64,000 nt of DNA from Chloroflexota bacterium (GTDB lineage Bacteria; Chloroflexota; Chloroflexia; Chloroflexales; Herpetosiphonaceae): the NCBI GenBank assembly GCA_020161265.1, contig JAIUOC010000009.1, positions 1 to 64,000 of the forward strand, in the 5' to 3' direction. Positions 39,786-48,949 of this stretch are shown here, in pieces. A program made the position numbers and the translations under genes. The notes below the pieces were generated by a model that did no database searches, was not told where the DNA came from, and saw only the letters and a list, made by a program, of their open reading frames with translations. Positions within the stretch are counted from its first letter, which is position 1, and each line of letters begins with the position of its first letter.

Positions 39786-42338
39786 TTAGGCAATCACCCG
39801 CGGAGTCAGATCAAGTGTGCCTGCCAATAAATGCGCCACCGTTGTGCGCAAAATCGCTTGATCAAACGGTTTGGCAACCACGACATCAGCACCGCGCAAT
39901 TTAGCTTCAGCCGGATCGATCTGGCGTGCCCAGCCGGAGAGCATCATCGTGCGGATGCCATGCTCACGTTCGCGAATCAGCCGCAACACATCCCAGCCCA
40001 TCATATCGGGCATGCCAAGGTCGGTGATCACCAAATCGAACATGCCAGGCCGGAATTTAGCAAGGGCATCGCGGCCACTTTCGGCGCTAACAACCTCATG
40101 GCCCCACGCTGCCAACATCCGACTAAGCGCGATCCGCACTAATTCTTCGTCTTCGACGATCAAGATGCTGCCACGCACGCTGGGCGCATCGTCATCAGTG
40201 GCCTCGACTTGAGCAAAATCGACTTCGAGCATTGGCAGCCAAATTGCGAAGTTAGTGCCCCGACCTTCAATGCTTTGCACTTCGATCCGCCCGCTATGGC
40301 GTGAAACGATCGCCGCAGAAACCGCCAGCCCCAAGCCATTGCCCCGCTCGCCCTTGGTGGTAAAGAAGGGATCGAAGATCCGTGCTTTAACTTCTTCGCT
40401 CATGCCGATGCCGCTATCGGCGACCGACACAAACACTTCCGAGCCACGTTGACCAGTCGCTACCCGCAACATCCCACCATTGGGCATGGCATCGACAGCG
40501 TTGATGATCAGGTTGGTCAAGACTTCGCGCAATTCAGCAGCATGGCCGCGAATCGTCGGCACATTCAGAATTTCGCGCTGGAGTTCGATATTGACCCCTT
40601 GTTCTTGGGCGGCGTTACGCCAACGCACCCGCGTGAGGTCGAGCGCATCTTCGGCCAATTCGTGTAGCTCAACTGGCGCATCAATTTCGCCATCGTCCTT
40701 GCGGGCAAAGCGTTGAATCCGTTTGACGGTTTCTGCTCCATCTTTGGCAGCGCGTTCGATCACCCGCAAGGTTTCGCGTTGCTCAGGGTTTTGCAATTCG
40801 CCCATCAAGACTTGCACATTGCCCAAAATGCCTGCAAGCAAATTATTGAAATCGTGGGTAACGCCGCTGGCCAATTCGCCGAGTGCCCGTAATTTCTCAA
40901 CAAACAGCAGGTGATCTTGGGTTTGCTCAAGTTGTTGTAAGGCTTGAGCACGTTGGTTATACAAACGCCCGTTGACCAAAGCAGTGGTCAAAAAGTGCGA
41001 TAAACCACCCAATAAACTGACTTGTTGTTCATCAAAAGCGTTGGGGCGGCGACTAGTCAAATTCAACGTGCCCAAGCGCACATCGGCGGTGGTCAACGGC
41101 TGAATCAACAGCGATTGAGCTTCATCGGCGAAGGGTAATTGCAACGGCTGGCCGGTATGATGCTCGACTTCAGCGATATAAACCGGATGACCCGCTTCGT
41201 AGGCGGTGCGCAACGGGCCATTGCCCTCGGTTTCTTGGCCAGCACTCAACATGCCATAATCAGCATCGTTGGCCGCCAGCACCTGAAACATATTGCTGCC
41301 AACATCATAGGTGGTAACGCTGGCTTGATCGTAGGGAATGAGCTGGCGAATTTGCTGCAGGGCGGTATCCAAAATGCGCTTGAGATCGAGCGAGGTGCTG
41401 ATTGCTCGCGCCAAGTCGTTGATGGCAGTCAAATTGGTGGCACGTTCGCGGGCATTGGCAAATAGTTGGGCATTACTCAGCGATGAAGCCAGCAATTCAG
41501 CAATATCACGCAGATGATTAAGCGTTTCTTCATCGAGTTTTTGGCTGCTTTGGCTCAGCATTACACCGATAATATGGCCGCTATTCATCAACGGATGGGC
41601 GACTTGCGTGCCAACCGTGCTGGGAGAGGGCAACGCAGTATCAAAGGGCGGCTGGCGCTTGATGATAATCTGGCTTTCGGCAGCAGCTTCGGCGGCAATC
41701 CCTGCGCTGAGCGCGAGCCACAGAGTTGAGGTCGATTCGATTTGCTCCGCTTTGCGGGTAACACCATGGCGCACCACAATGCTGCTATTTTCAATCAAGC
41801 CCACCCCAACAAACGAAAGATCAAATTTCTTGACCAACGAACGGACAAAATCGTTGAGCAAGGTTTCGATCTCAAGGGTGCTGTTGAGCAAGCGGGCTAG
41901 TTTGAAAACCGCTTCGTGGCGAGCTTGCACCGTTTGGAATTGGCTGGTTTGTTGGGTCAAGCTGGTTTGGCGAGCCAACAGATTTTTGCGCAAGGCTTCA
42001 ACTTTTTGTAACGTGTTATCGATCAACGGATCGCCCGAATTGCCCGATTCAATTACTTGATCAGGGTCGAAGTCGCTTGGCAGCTGTTCAAACGGTTTGC
42101 GAGTTTGACGCACACTGCGCATGGTCATAATCAGGGTGGTTAATGCCCCAACCACCGCCGCCGCGCCAATTACGCTATAAATAATCAGTTGTTCGTTGGG
42201 ACTGATCGCACGGGCTTGACGCTGTGCTTGATCAAATGTCCACCAGAACCATGCCAAACCGCCTGCAATCAGCAATAACGAAATCGTCAAACCAATCAGC
42301 AGGGCATTGCGAATCCGAGCAAGTGGCGAACGTCGCAT
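39786..42338 (-). CDS. Membrane hybrid sensor histidine kinase with GAF domains and C-terminal receiver
   Basis: About 850 residues. Two transmembrane helices lie near the N-terminus (about 11-33 and 47-69), followed by a linker, two GAF-like sensor regions (about 145-295 and 310-460), a dimerisation/phosphoacceptor domain (H-box GVTHDFNNLL), an ATPase domain (NLIINAVDAM N-box, DSGIGM, FFTTKGERGNGLGL) and a receiver domain (phosphoacceptor Asp in VITDLGMP, Lys in VAKPF). It should autophosphorylate on His and pass phosphate to its own receiver or to a partner. The signal is unknown and no separate response regulator is next to it. I use the ATG at 42338 rather than the GTG two codons upstream, because GAGAAG is better spaced for it. 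Convergent hairpin downstream. Confidence 0.93.
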   Translation of the reverse strand: MRRSPLARIRNALLIGLTISLLLIAGGLAWFWWTFDQAQRQARAISPNEQLIIYSVIGAAAVVGALTTLIMTMRSVRQTRKPFEQLPSDFDPDQVIESGNSGDPLIDNTLQKVEALRKNLLARQTSLTQQTSQFQTVQARHEAVFKLARLLNSTLEIETLLNDFVRSLVKKFDLSFVGVGLIENSSIVVRHGVTRKAEQIESTSTLWLALSAGIAAEAAAESQIIIKRQPPFDTALPSPSTVGTQVAHPLMNSGHIIGVMLSQSSQKLDEETLNHLRDIAELLASSLSNAQLFANARERATNLTAINDLARAISTSLDLKRILDTALQQIRQLIPYDQASVTTYDVGSNMFQVLAANDADYGMLSAGQETEGNGPLRTAYEAGHPVYIAEVEHHTGQPLQLPFADEAQSLLIQPLTTADVRLGTLNLTSRRPNAFDEQQVSLLGGLSHFLTTALVNGRLYNQRAQALQQLEQTQDHLLFVEKLRALGELASGVTHDFNNLLAGILGNVQVLMGELQNPEQRETLRVIERAAKDGAETVKRIQRFARKDDGEIDAPVELHELAEDALDLTRVRWRNAAQEQGVNIELQREILNVPTIRGHAAELREVLTNLIINAVDAMPNGGMLRVATGQRGSEVFVSVADSGIGMSEEVKARIFDPFFTTKGERGNGLGLAVSAAIVSRHSGRIEVQSIEGRGTNFAIWLPMLEVDFAQVEATDDDAPSVRGSILIVEDEELVRIALSRMLAAWGHEVVSAESGRDALAKFRPGMFDLVITDLGMPDMMGWDVLRLIREREHGIRTMMLSGWARQIDPAEAKLRGADVVVAKPFDQAILRTTVAHLLAGTLDLTPRVIA

Positions 42339-42395
42339 ACACACTTCTCAATAGTTGCTGCCAAAAACAACAACGTGAGCCAATCCAAAAAAGAG

Positions 42396-44447
42396 CTAGC
42401 CAAATTGCTTGATTGAGGGTTGTGAACCAAGCGCTTGGCTTTGATGCTCAGGGCTAGATTTGAGCCAACCCATCGCTTGCCATTCGGTATAGGCTGCATT
42501 GTACTTAAAAAGCCATGGTTTAGGCAAGCGACCAACCAACCAACTTGGCAATTGTTGACCAAACCGGGCAATGAATGCTGCGCGGCTAAATCGTAGCCAA
42601 TCGCCAATCCAGCGCAGCCAATCGCGCCAACCGAGCACTTGCCAAGCAACTTGCATAATCCGTGGGTAATAGGCCAGCGTGCCTAAGACGACCCGATTAT
42701 AATCGTGCCAAGTCATTTGATCTTGGAAAAAGCGTCGCGCAAGGTCGTAGCCCAAGCGATTGAGCACATGAGCAAAGACATTTTGCAGCTCATTGACATC
42801 TTGCGGGCGACCCCATGGAGTCATAAAACGGCTAAATACCCAATTCATGCTGACATTGCTTTGGTAGGCGCTGATCAGGCTCAGCTGCTGAGGCGCAAGT
42901 AACGCTTGTTCAAGCGCTTGTTCGAGCAAATCGGTGGTGCGGCTTAAGTTGCGCACAAACGAGCCGAAGCCACAAAATGTCAAGGGCGATTGTTGAGCCG
43001 AGGCATCACCCAAAGCCAAAACGCCAGCCAAAGGTTTGGGTTTACTCAAGGCATGGCGTGCTGGAATATAGCCAAAAACCGGACGGAGATGCTGGGCATT
43101 CGGTTGAAGCTGCTTATAACTTGGCAAGAGTTCAAAGTAATCTTCAAATAAATCGAGCAGCGAATGGCGATATTTGGCTTTGGCTCCAACCTGATCATAG
43201 TAAAACACATAGACCGTCAGTTCATGCTCACGGCCTGGAAAGCCTTCCCAAATCAGTTGGCGATCAGCTTGGGTATCGGCAATGCTGATCAAAATATCGC
43301 CCAAGCTTTGGTCATGCTCCGCGCCGCTAAGTACCGTGCCAACGGTTGGGCAGATGCCAGCAAATGGTTGAGTCGCCAAGGTTAATGGCGAGGTTGCACC
43401 CATAGCATCGATCAGCAAACGGGCAGCTATAAGTTGGGTTTGATCTTCCTTGCGCACGGCTACGACAGTTTGTTGCTGCCGTGGATCGTGATAGACATGC
43501 TCAAAACTGGTGTTATCCCAAATAATGCCGCCAGCAGCGAGAAACTGTTGGCGGGCATAATCGAGTAACGCACCAGCATCGAGTGCAATATCTAATACTT
43601 CGGGCAAGTGCAATTCGGCAGGAGCTACGGCAGAGCCAGCGGCGTGAAAGCGCACAATCCCATCGTGGTAACGCGCCATAATAATCTGGCGTTCGAGGGT
43701 TTCCCACGAAATAAAGCCAGTTGCCACCAAGCGTTCAAGCTCAGCCTGCGAAATATTCCATTCGCGATGAGCACAACCAACCTGATGGCGATCGAACACC
43801 AGGACATTTAGCCCTTTGCGAGCCATCAGCGTGGCATGAATCAAGCCCAAGCCGCCGCCAGCATAGACCAAATCGACCGCCAGATCAGCATTGGGCAATT
43901 GATCGGTCTGGCTATATGGCAAGTTAGGCAGTTGGCCATGCTCAAAGTGCTGCCAACGTTGATCGAGCGCTTGAATCCGTTGAAGTTGATCGAGCGCATT
44001 CATGGCGTGGAAAGCTTGCCATGTGCGTGGATGGCTTTGGGCAAGTTGGTCGCTTGGCGTGGATTGGGTTGTCCAAGCGTCGCGCCAATGTTGCAAAACG
44101 TTGGTTAATTCGTGCTGCAACCAGTGGCGGCGTTGCCAATAGCGCCATAATTTAAACGCGGTTTTGGGCCATTCAACATGCAAGGTGGCCCGAACGTGGG
44201 TACTAGAAACACTATCCAGCAATTCGAGCACCAAATCGGCTTTGAGGCTTGGTTGCGTGCTGCTCTGCGCCTGCCAATGCAAGCGTTGCGAACTATGGTT
44301 TGGCCTAATCTGCCAAGCCTGATCAGCCCAAAGCCAGCGATCAGCGATGACAGCCCCCAACAACCAACCTTGCCGAGCAGCGAGGGTGGCATAAATGAGG
44401 GCTGGTGCTGCCGACCATTCAATATCGATACGAGCGTAAACGTGCAT
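42396..44447 (-). CDS. CruA-type lycopene cyclase-like FAD oxidoreductase with N-terminal START/SRPBCC-like region
   Basis: 683 residues. The first 120 or so residues look like a START/SRPBCC lipid-binding fold (VYARIDIEWSAAPALIYATL at the start). The main part is a flavoprotein: dinucleotide-binding motif GGGLGLIHATLMARKG, a following VFDRHQVG acidic strand, later LLIDAMGA and VLALGDASAQQSPLTFCGFG. This pattern and size fit the CruA/CruP lycopene cyclase family of green bacteria and cyanobacteria, which cyclises lycopene ends in carotenoid synthesis. No other carotenoid gene is next to it. The START-like part may be an ordinary feature of the group or a fusion. A geranylgeranyl reductase-type enzyme is the main alternative. 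The start is the ATG at 44447; a GTG three codons upstream is also open. Confidence 0.7.
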   Translation of the reverse strand: MHVYARIDIEWSAAPALIYATLAARQGWLLGAVIADRWLWADQAWQIRPNHSSQRLHWQAQSSTQPSLKADLVLELLDSVSSTHVRATLHVEWPKTAFKLWRYWQRRHWLQHELTNVLQHWRDAWTTQSTPSDQLAQSHPRTWQAFHAMNALDQLQRIQALDQRWQHFEHGQLPNLPYSQTDQLPNADLAVDLVYAGGGLGLIHATLMARKGLNVLVFDRHQVGCAHREWNISQAELERLVATGFISWETLERQIIMARYHDGIVRFHAAGSAVAPAELHLPEVLDIALDAGALLDYARQQFLAAGGIIWDNTSFEHVYHDPRQQQTVVAVRKEDQTQLIAARLLIDAMGATSPLTLATQPFAGICPTVGTVLSGAEHDQSLGDILISIADTQADRQLIWEGFPGREHELTVYVFYYDQVGAKAKYRHSLLDLFEDYFELLPSYKQLQPNAQHLRPVFGYIPARHALSKPKPLAGVLALGDASAQQSPLTFCGFGSFVRNLSRTTDLLEQALEQALLAPQQLSLISAYQSNVSMNWVFSRFMTPWGRPQDVNELQNVFAHVLNRLGYDLARRFFQDQMTWHDYNRVVLGTLAYYPRIMQVAWQVLGWRDWLRWIGDWLRFSRAAFIARFGQQLPSWLVGRLPKPWLFKYNAAYTEWQAMGWLKSSPEHQSQALGSQPSIKQFG

Positions 44448-44524
44448 AATCCCCACAATCGTGATAAAGCATTTGCTGGATTCTACGCAAGTGTGGGCCA
44501 GAATGCTTTAGGGGCAAAAGCACA

Positions 44525-44554
44525 AACGCCGCTTTCGCAATGAAAAGCGGCGTT
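44525..44554 (-). terminator. Intrinsic terminator after the small gene at 44578
   Basis: AACGCCGCTTT and AAAGCGGCGTT form an 11-bp GC-rich stem with an 8-nt loop, followed on the minus strand by TGTGCTTTTG. It separates the 44.6-46.4 kb genes from the cyclase gene. Confidence 0.7.
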
Positions 44555-44577
44555 GATCATTCAGCTTGGGTTTGGGT

Positions 44578-44820
44578 CTAACCAAACTCCATCTGCATGC
44601 CTTCTTGGAAGAGATCCCAAATCAACCAACAAATTGCATCCTGATCTTCGGGATGCAAATCGTCGATATACGATTTGGTGAGCTGGATAATATCAGGGCG
44701 ACTGAGCAAATAGACCCGATGCCCCATTGTGGCATAGAGCCGAATCGACAACTCGTCGGCTAGTTCAGTCAAGTCATCATCGATTAAACGTTCATCAGTC
44801 GAGTGTAAGCGACCACGCAT
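44578..44820 (-). CDS. Small acidic protein of unknown function
   Basis: 80 residues, acidic, no signal peptide, no membrane segment and no family I recognise. It is rich in Asp and Glu with amphipathic helical stretches (DDDLTELADELSIRLY; WLIWDLFQEGM). It follows the membrane-protein gene by 34 nt and precedes a good terminator, so it is probably the last gene of a small minus-strand operon. A cytoplasmic partner of the membrane protein is possible but not shown. Confidence 0.7.
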   Translation of the reverse strand: MRGRLHSTDERLIDDDLTELADELSIRLYATMGHRVYLLSRPDIIQLTKSYIDDLHPEDQDAICWLIWDLFQEGMQMEFG

Positions 44821-44854
44821 CGGCCACCTCCAAGGGTTTGTAGTGAGTTAAAAC

Positions 44855-45721
44855 CTAGCGTGAGTAACCGCCAGGTCGATCCATGGGTGAGCGATCCATC
44901 GAAGTGGTATTGGTTGGTTTTGTGCCAGGGTTCATGGAGGTATCCATCAAACTATCGGCCACATAATCCAAGTACCCTTTGATGTCCTCGTTATCTTCTA
45001 ACGCGGCGAAGGGTGTTACGGTTCCGCTAACGGCCTTAACACTCTGAGCTAGCTCCTTCATGGTCGTGTCGATGCCGCGCACCAAGCCACGCATAACCGA
45101 AGCTAGTTCCTCTTTTTCTTGGACGGTCAAATTAGCAAAACCGATCAACGCCTTCTCTTGGGCGCGGAGCAATGTATTGCGTAAAATAGCGATATCGGCT
45201 TGGGTTTGCAATTCGTAGCGGCGCACCAAGTGAGCTTGGCGAATCTGTTCGACCAACTCTTCACTGCTGACAGGTGTCCACAACAATGCAGGAATAAAGA
45301 TAAAGCCGATTAACCCGACCAAGACCTGCAACAAAGTAATGTTGCTATCCTGTACGACTGCTTGGGTTTCCCACCATTGATATTGCAAGGTGAACGAGTA
45401 GTAGACCAAGATCAAGGCACAAACCACGACCACAACATAGCCGAGCGTCCGAGCATTAATCTTTTGCAACAGCATGCCTGCTGGCGACCAAGGGATCAAG
45501 AAGCTAACCAAGCTGGGCGGTGCTAAAACCAAAATTAATGTAAAGGAGCCAGCAATCATTTTGTTGGGTGTGAGAACGCTCTGAATGCCCCACCAATACA
45601 CAGCCGATCCAACCATGGCGCATACGGCCAGCACAACCAAGAGCGTTTTCGCCGTAAACTGAAAACCCCCTCCTCGGTTGCGACGTTGACCGCGAACCAT
45701 TTCTAAATACCGACTGCTCAT
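44855..45721 (-). CDS. Four-helix membrane protein of unknown function
   Basis: 288 residues. Four hydrophobic segments (about 26-48, 57-77, 90-112, 130-150) follow a basic N-terminus (RGQRRNRGG). A long helical, probably cytoplasmic part (about 155-260) comes next, then a Pro/Gly/Met-rich tail. No catalytic motif is visible. AAGGAGA stands 9 nt before the ATG. It lies 20 nt after a lipoprotein gene and 34 nt before a small acidic protein gene, and the three probably form one envelope-related unit. Confidence 0.75.
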   Translation of the reverse strand: MSSRYLEMVRGQRRNRGGGFQFTAKTLLVVLAVCAMVGSAVYWWGIQSVLTPNKMIAGSFTLILVLAPPSLVSFLIPWSPAGMLLQKINARTLGYVVVVVCALILVYYSFTLQYQWWETQAVVQDSNITLLQVLVGLIGFIFIPALLWTPVSSEELVEQIRQAHLVRRYELQTQADIAILRNTLLRAQEKALIGFANLTVQEKEELASVMRGLVRGIDTTMKELAQSVKAVSGTVTPFAALEDNEDIKGYLDYVADSLMDTSMNPGTKPTNTTSMDRSPMDRPGGYSR

Positions 45722-45741
45722 ATGTACAGTCTCCTTCTGCC

Positions 45742-46428
45742 CTATTGTGGCGTAATGTCGGGCGCAAGATAGACAAATGTTTCAATAACATCGCCGCCAT
45801 AGCCAGCACGTCGAATCCGTTGAATGACGCTTGGTTCCAAAGTCAGGCCATAATCGACGTTAATCGTATAGGGAATAGCTAAAGCAGCTAAAGCACTCCA
45901 GCGCAATCGGAACTCGCCGCTTGCGATGAGTGGTGAACGAACCCAGCCAAGGCCAACATACTGACCAGAGGTTGAGTCATACCACCAAAGCATGACCGTT
46001 CCAGGGGCATCATAGGCGATTGGCTCGGCAAATTGCTGAACATCAACTTTTTGAGCCTCCCATGCGGCGTTTCCGCTTGGTGGTGGGGTTAGCACAACGG
46101 TTGGCACAACCGAGCTTGGCTCGATTGGAACACTCGTTGAATCAACTTGACTGGTCGGGCCTGTTTCAACGGCGGTTGGCACTTGAATTTGGGTTGGCTG
46201 ACCAGCAATGGTGGTTTGTGATGGTACGGTTGGTTGAATGTTTGGGTTCGACCCGTTATTAATTGTTGGATTGGCAGCAGTTTGGGTCAACGACTGAAGA
46301 TTTAACCCACCCGGTTGGGTACAGCCTGCCATCCCTAGTGCAACGACAAAAAACCACAGCCACCGATGAACCGATGCTCGTTTAATGCGCTCTGTTGCGT
46401 ACCGCCAAGCTCTGTGGAAGGTTGTCAA
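45742..46428 (-). CDS. Lipoprotein with Thr/Pro/Ser-rich linker, unknown function
   Basis: 228 residues. A basic N-region and a hydrophobic stretch (WLWFFVVALGMAGC) end in a lipobox with the acylated Cys at about residue 36. Low-complexity Thr/Asn/Pro/Gln linkers run to about residue 120, then comes a compact C-terminal domain (TVMLWWYDSTSGQYVGLGWV; EPSVIQRIRRAGYGG). The only possible start is TTG at 46428: an in-frame TAG sits two codons upstream, no ATG or GTG lies between it and the signal peptide, and the ribosome site is poor. It is probably the first gene of the 46.4-44.6 kb unit. Confidence 0.72.
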   Translation of the reverse strand: MTTFHRAWRYATERIKRASVHRWLWFFVVALGMAGCTQPGGLNLQSLTQTAANPTINNGSNPNIQPTVPSQTTIAGQPTQIQVPTAVETGPTSQVDSTSVPIEPSSVVPTVVLTPPPSGNAAWEAQKVDVQQFAEPIAYDAPGTVMLWWYDSTSGQYVGLGWVRSPLIASGEFRLRWSALAALAIPYTINVDYGLTLEPSVIQRIRRAGYGGDVIETFVYLAPDITPQ

Positions 46429-46718
46429 TTGCTACCGCCATCACTATCCAAATGTGGGCTGATATTGTGCCCTGCTCATGATGTACACACACATTAATTG
46501 AGGTGTCGCGAGCATGTGCAGATGAACATAATTATCAATGCCGCGCATTGAAATTATACTACAAGTTGGCTTAGCTTTTGTCAATGTTTTATTAGTCCTC
46601 TATTAGCATATCCCTATGGGGGGAATTGGCCATTCCAATGGGCTATTTTACTAGCTTGCGGGCCTTGATCGCGCTTTAGTGCAGCATGCTCCAACGGCCT
46701 GCAACTCCTAGATATTGA
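46429..46718. other. Divergent intergenic region
   Basis: It separates the minus-strand lipoprotein unit from the plus-strand oxidoreductase operon. No gene is seen. CCCTATGGGGGG near 46611 resembles the CCCCATGGGG palindrome in the downstream promoter and may be a second copy of the same operator. Confidence 0.4.
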
Positions 46719-46748
46719 TTGACATGTCACCCCATGGGGGAGTACGAT
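46719..46748 (+). promoter_or_regulatory. Promoter of the oxidoreductase operon with palindromes in and over the spacer
   Basis: TTGACA (46719-46724) and TACGAT (46743-46748) are separated by 18 bp, about 44 nt before the start codon. The perfect palindrome CCCCATGGGG (46730-46739) sits in the spacer, and TGACATGTCA (46720-46729) overlaps the -35 box. A dimeric regulator bound there would block or remodel the promoter. No regulator gene is adjacent. Confidence 0.55.
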
Positions 46749-46791
46749 ATGCTTTAGCACGCCGATGTGTGTTTTATGCCAAAGGGATGCC

Positions 46792-47775
46792 ATGAAAGCG
46801 ATTGAGTTTCATGAATTTGGAGCCTTGGCAGATGTGTTGCAGTTGGTCGAACAGCCAACCCCAACCGCTGGCGCTGGCGAGGTCTTAGTCCGCCTAACTG
46901 CTCGGTCAATCAATCCATCCGATGTCTACACCATTCAAGGGACGTATGGAGTGCGCCCAAGCTTGCCATCTGTCCCAGGTAATGAGGCCGCTGGGGTGAT
47001 CGAGGCGCTCGGTGAGGGCGTTACTGGTTGGTCTATTGGCGATCGGGTTATCCTAATGCTCGGCGCTGTTGGGACTGCTGGCACATGGCGCGAATATGCC
47101 GTGGTCAAGCCGCAGTTTTTAGTGCCAACTCCGGCTGCCCTCACTGATGCCCAAGCTGCTTGTACCTGGGTCAACTATTTGACCGCGTGGATTATGAGCG
47201 ATGAGTTGCAGTTGCAGCCCGATGAGCCTGTGCTGGTAACTGCTGGTGCTTCGCACTTGGGCCGTGCAATGTTGCAATTGGCAGCAGTCCGTGGCTTCAA
47301 AGTGGTTGCGACGGTGCGCAAACCTGAGCAAGCCCAAGCCTTGCTTGATGCTGGTGCGCTCGGTGTAATTACATTGCCTGGCGACGATTTGGCCAAACGC
47401 TGGAAGGAAATTACCGGTCAAAAAGGCATTGGCAAGGCCATCGATGCGGTGGCTGGCGAAACTGGTACAGCCGTCGTCAATGCCCTAGCGGCTTATGGCC
47501 AACTGATTATTTATGGTTTGTTGAGCGGCGAGCCAATTCAAGTTGATGGCCGAATTGTGTTTAGCGAGGCGACAATTCGCGGTTTTTGGCTGGGCCGCTG
47601 GCTGAATCGCCAAACCCCGCAAGCAATTGGCAAATTGATCGCTGAAGTCAGCGCAATGTTTGCCGATGGCCGTTTAGCGCCGCATGTTGATACCACCGTT
47701 GCGCTTGATGATCTCGCTGGAATTGTGCGCGTGGCCACCGAAGGCGGCGCTGGTAAAGTTGTGATTACAGGCTAG
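46792..47775 (+). CDS. Medium-chain dehydrogenase/reductase, quinone oxidoreductase type
   Basis: 327 residues from the ATG with AAAGGG in front. An N-terminal GroES-like domain (GEVLVRLTARSINPSDVYT, PGNEAAGVIEALGEGV) is followed by a Rossmann domain (VLVTAGASHLGRAMLQLAAVRGFKVVATVRK). It lacks the zinc-binding residues of alcohol dehydrogenases, so it should be a zinc-free NADPH-dependent reductase of quinones or enones (trans-2-enoyl reductase-like). Compared with the usual AxGGVG loop the nucleotide site reads AGASHLG. It is first in an operon with an aminotransferase (10 nt gap). The substrate is unknown. Confidence 0.88.
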   Translation: MKAIEFHEFGALADVLQLVEQPTPTAGAGEVLVRLTARSINPSDVYTIQGTYGVRPSLPSVPGNEAAGVIEALGEGVTGWSIGDRVILMLGAVGTAGTWREYAVVKPQFLVPTPAALTDAQAACTWVNYLTAWIMSDELQLQPDEPVLVTAGASHLGRAMLQLAAVRGFKVVATVRKPEQAQALLDAGALGVITLPGDDLAKRWKEITGQKGIGKAIDAVAGETGTAVVNALAAYGQLIIYGLLSGEPIQVDGRIVFSEATIRGFWLGRWLNRQTPQAIGKLIAEVSAMFADGRLAPHVDTTVALDDLAGIVRVATEGGAGKVVITG

Positions 47776-47785
47776 GAGGCTCGTT

Positions 47786-48949
47786 GTGCATCCCAAATCC
47801 GCCAATCGCTTAGCTGGCTTTGGTACATCAATTTTTAGTGAAATAAGTGCTCTGGCTGCGCGTTATCAAGCGATTAATCTCGGCCAAGGCTTTCCTGATT
47901 TTGCTGGCCCAGCATTTTTAAAAGATGCTGCTTGTAGCGCTATCAACGCTGATCTCAATCAATATGCGCCAAGCACTGGCTTGCCAACCTTGCGAGCGGC
48001 GATTGCGCGGACATGGGAACGTCATAGCAAGGCCTCGGTTGACCCCGATGCGGAAATTACCGTAACTAGCGGGGCAACCGAAGCTATGTTTGCCACAATT
48101 ATGGCTTTGATCAACCCCGGCGATGAGGTTTTGATTTTCGAGCCGTTCTACGATTCGTATCCGCCGAATGTGCTGATGGCGGGCGGCATACCACGCTATA
48201 TTCGCTTGCACGAGCCACGTTGGGATGTGGATTTTGCCCAAGTTCGCGCCGCAATTACGCCCCAAACTAAAGCGATTATCTTGAACACGCCGCATAATCC
48301 CACGGGCAAGGTTTGGTCACGCGCCGAGCTCAGCCAACTAGCAGCAATCGCAATCGAGCATGATCTTTTGGTCATCAGCGATGAGGTCTATGATCGTTTG
48401 GTGTTTGAGGATTATCAGCATTGCTCGATTGCCACCTTGCCTGGTATGTGGGAGCGTACAATCACCATCAGTAGCACCGGCAAAACGTTTAGCGTCACGG
48501 GCTGGAAAATTGGCTATGCAATTGCCCCCAATTCACTGACTGAGGCAATTCGGCGAGTGCATCAATTTGTGACCTTTGCCAGCGCCACGCCCTTGCAAGC
48601 AGCAGCGGTGGTTGGTTTAAACGCTGGCGAGCCGTATGAACGCCAACTATTGCAATTTTATAATGCCCGCCGCGAGCAATTGGTCAAGGTCTTGCGCGAT
48701 GCTGGATTATATGTGTTGCCGCCGCAAGGAACTTATTTTGTGATGGCCGATATTCGTGATTTGGGTTGGGAGAATGATGCAGAATTTTGCCGCTATCTGA
48801 TTAGCGAAATTGGCGTGGCGGCAATTCCACCCTCAGCGTTTTACCACGATGGATATCAATCAGGGATGGTACGCTTTTGCTTTGCCAAAAAGCCCGAAAC
48901 AATTGCTGCTGCCGCTGAAAAACTCAAGCAACTAGGGAGTCGAAGCTGA
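47786..48949 (+). CDS. PLP-dependent class I aminotransferase (kynurenine/methionine aminotransferase type)
   Basis: 387 residues, fold-type I aminotransferase. Motifs: INLGQGFPDF near the N-terminus, NTPHNPTGKVW (pyridine and substrate binding), SDEVYDRLVFE, the PLP lysine in SSTGKTFSVTGWKIGY, and a late Arg in GMVRFCFAKK. The pattern is that of the YbdL/KAT branch, which transaminates methionine, glutamine or kynurenine with 2-oxo acids. The start is GTG, with AGGAGG six nt upstream. It follows the oxidoreductase gene by 10 nt and overlaps the next gene by one nt (TGATG), so the three are co-translated. Confidence 0.92.
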   Translation: MHPKSANRLAGFGTSIFSEISALAARYQAINLGQGFPDFAGPAFLKDAACSAINADLNQYAPSTGLPTLRAAIARTWERHSKASVDPDAEITVTSGATEAMFATIMALINPGDEVLIFEPFYDSYPPNVLMAGGIPRYIRLHEPRWDVDFAQVRAAITPQTKAIILNTPHNPTGKVWSRAELSQLAAIAIEHDLLVISDEVYDRLVFEDYQHCSIATLPGMWERTITISSTGKTFSVTGWKIGYAIAPNSLTEAIRRVHQFVTFASATPLQAAAVVGLNAGEPYERQLLQFYNARREQLVKVLRDAGLYVLPPQGTYFVMADIRDLGWENDAEFCRYLISEIGVAAIPPSAFYHDGYQSGMVRFCFAKKPETIAAAAEKLKQLGSRS

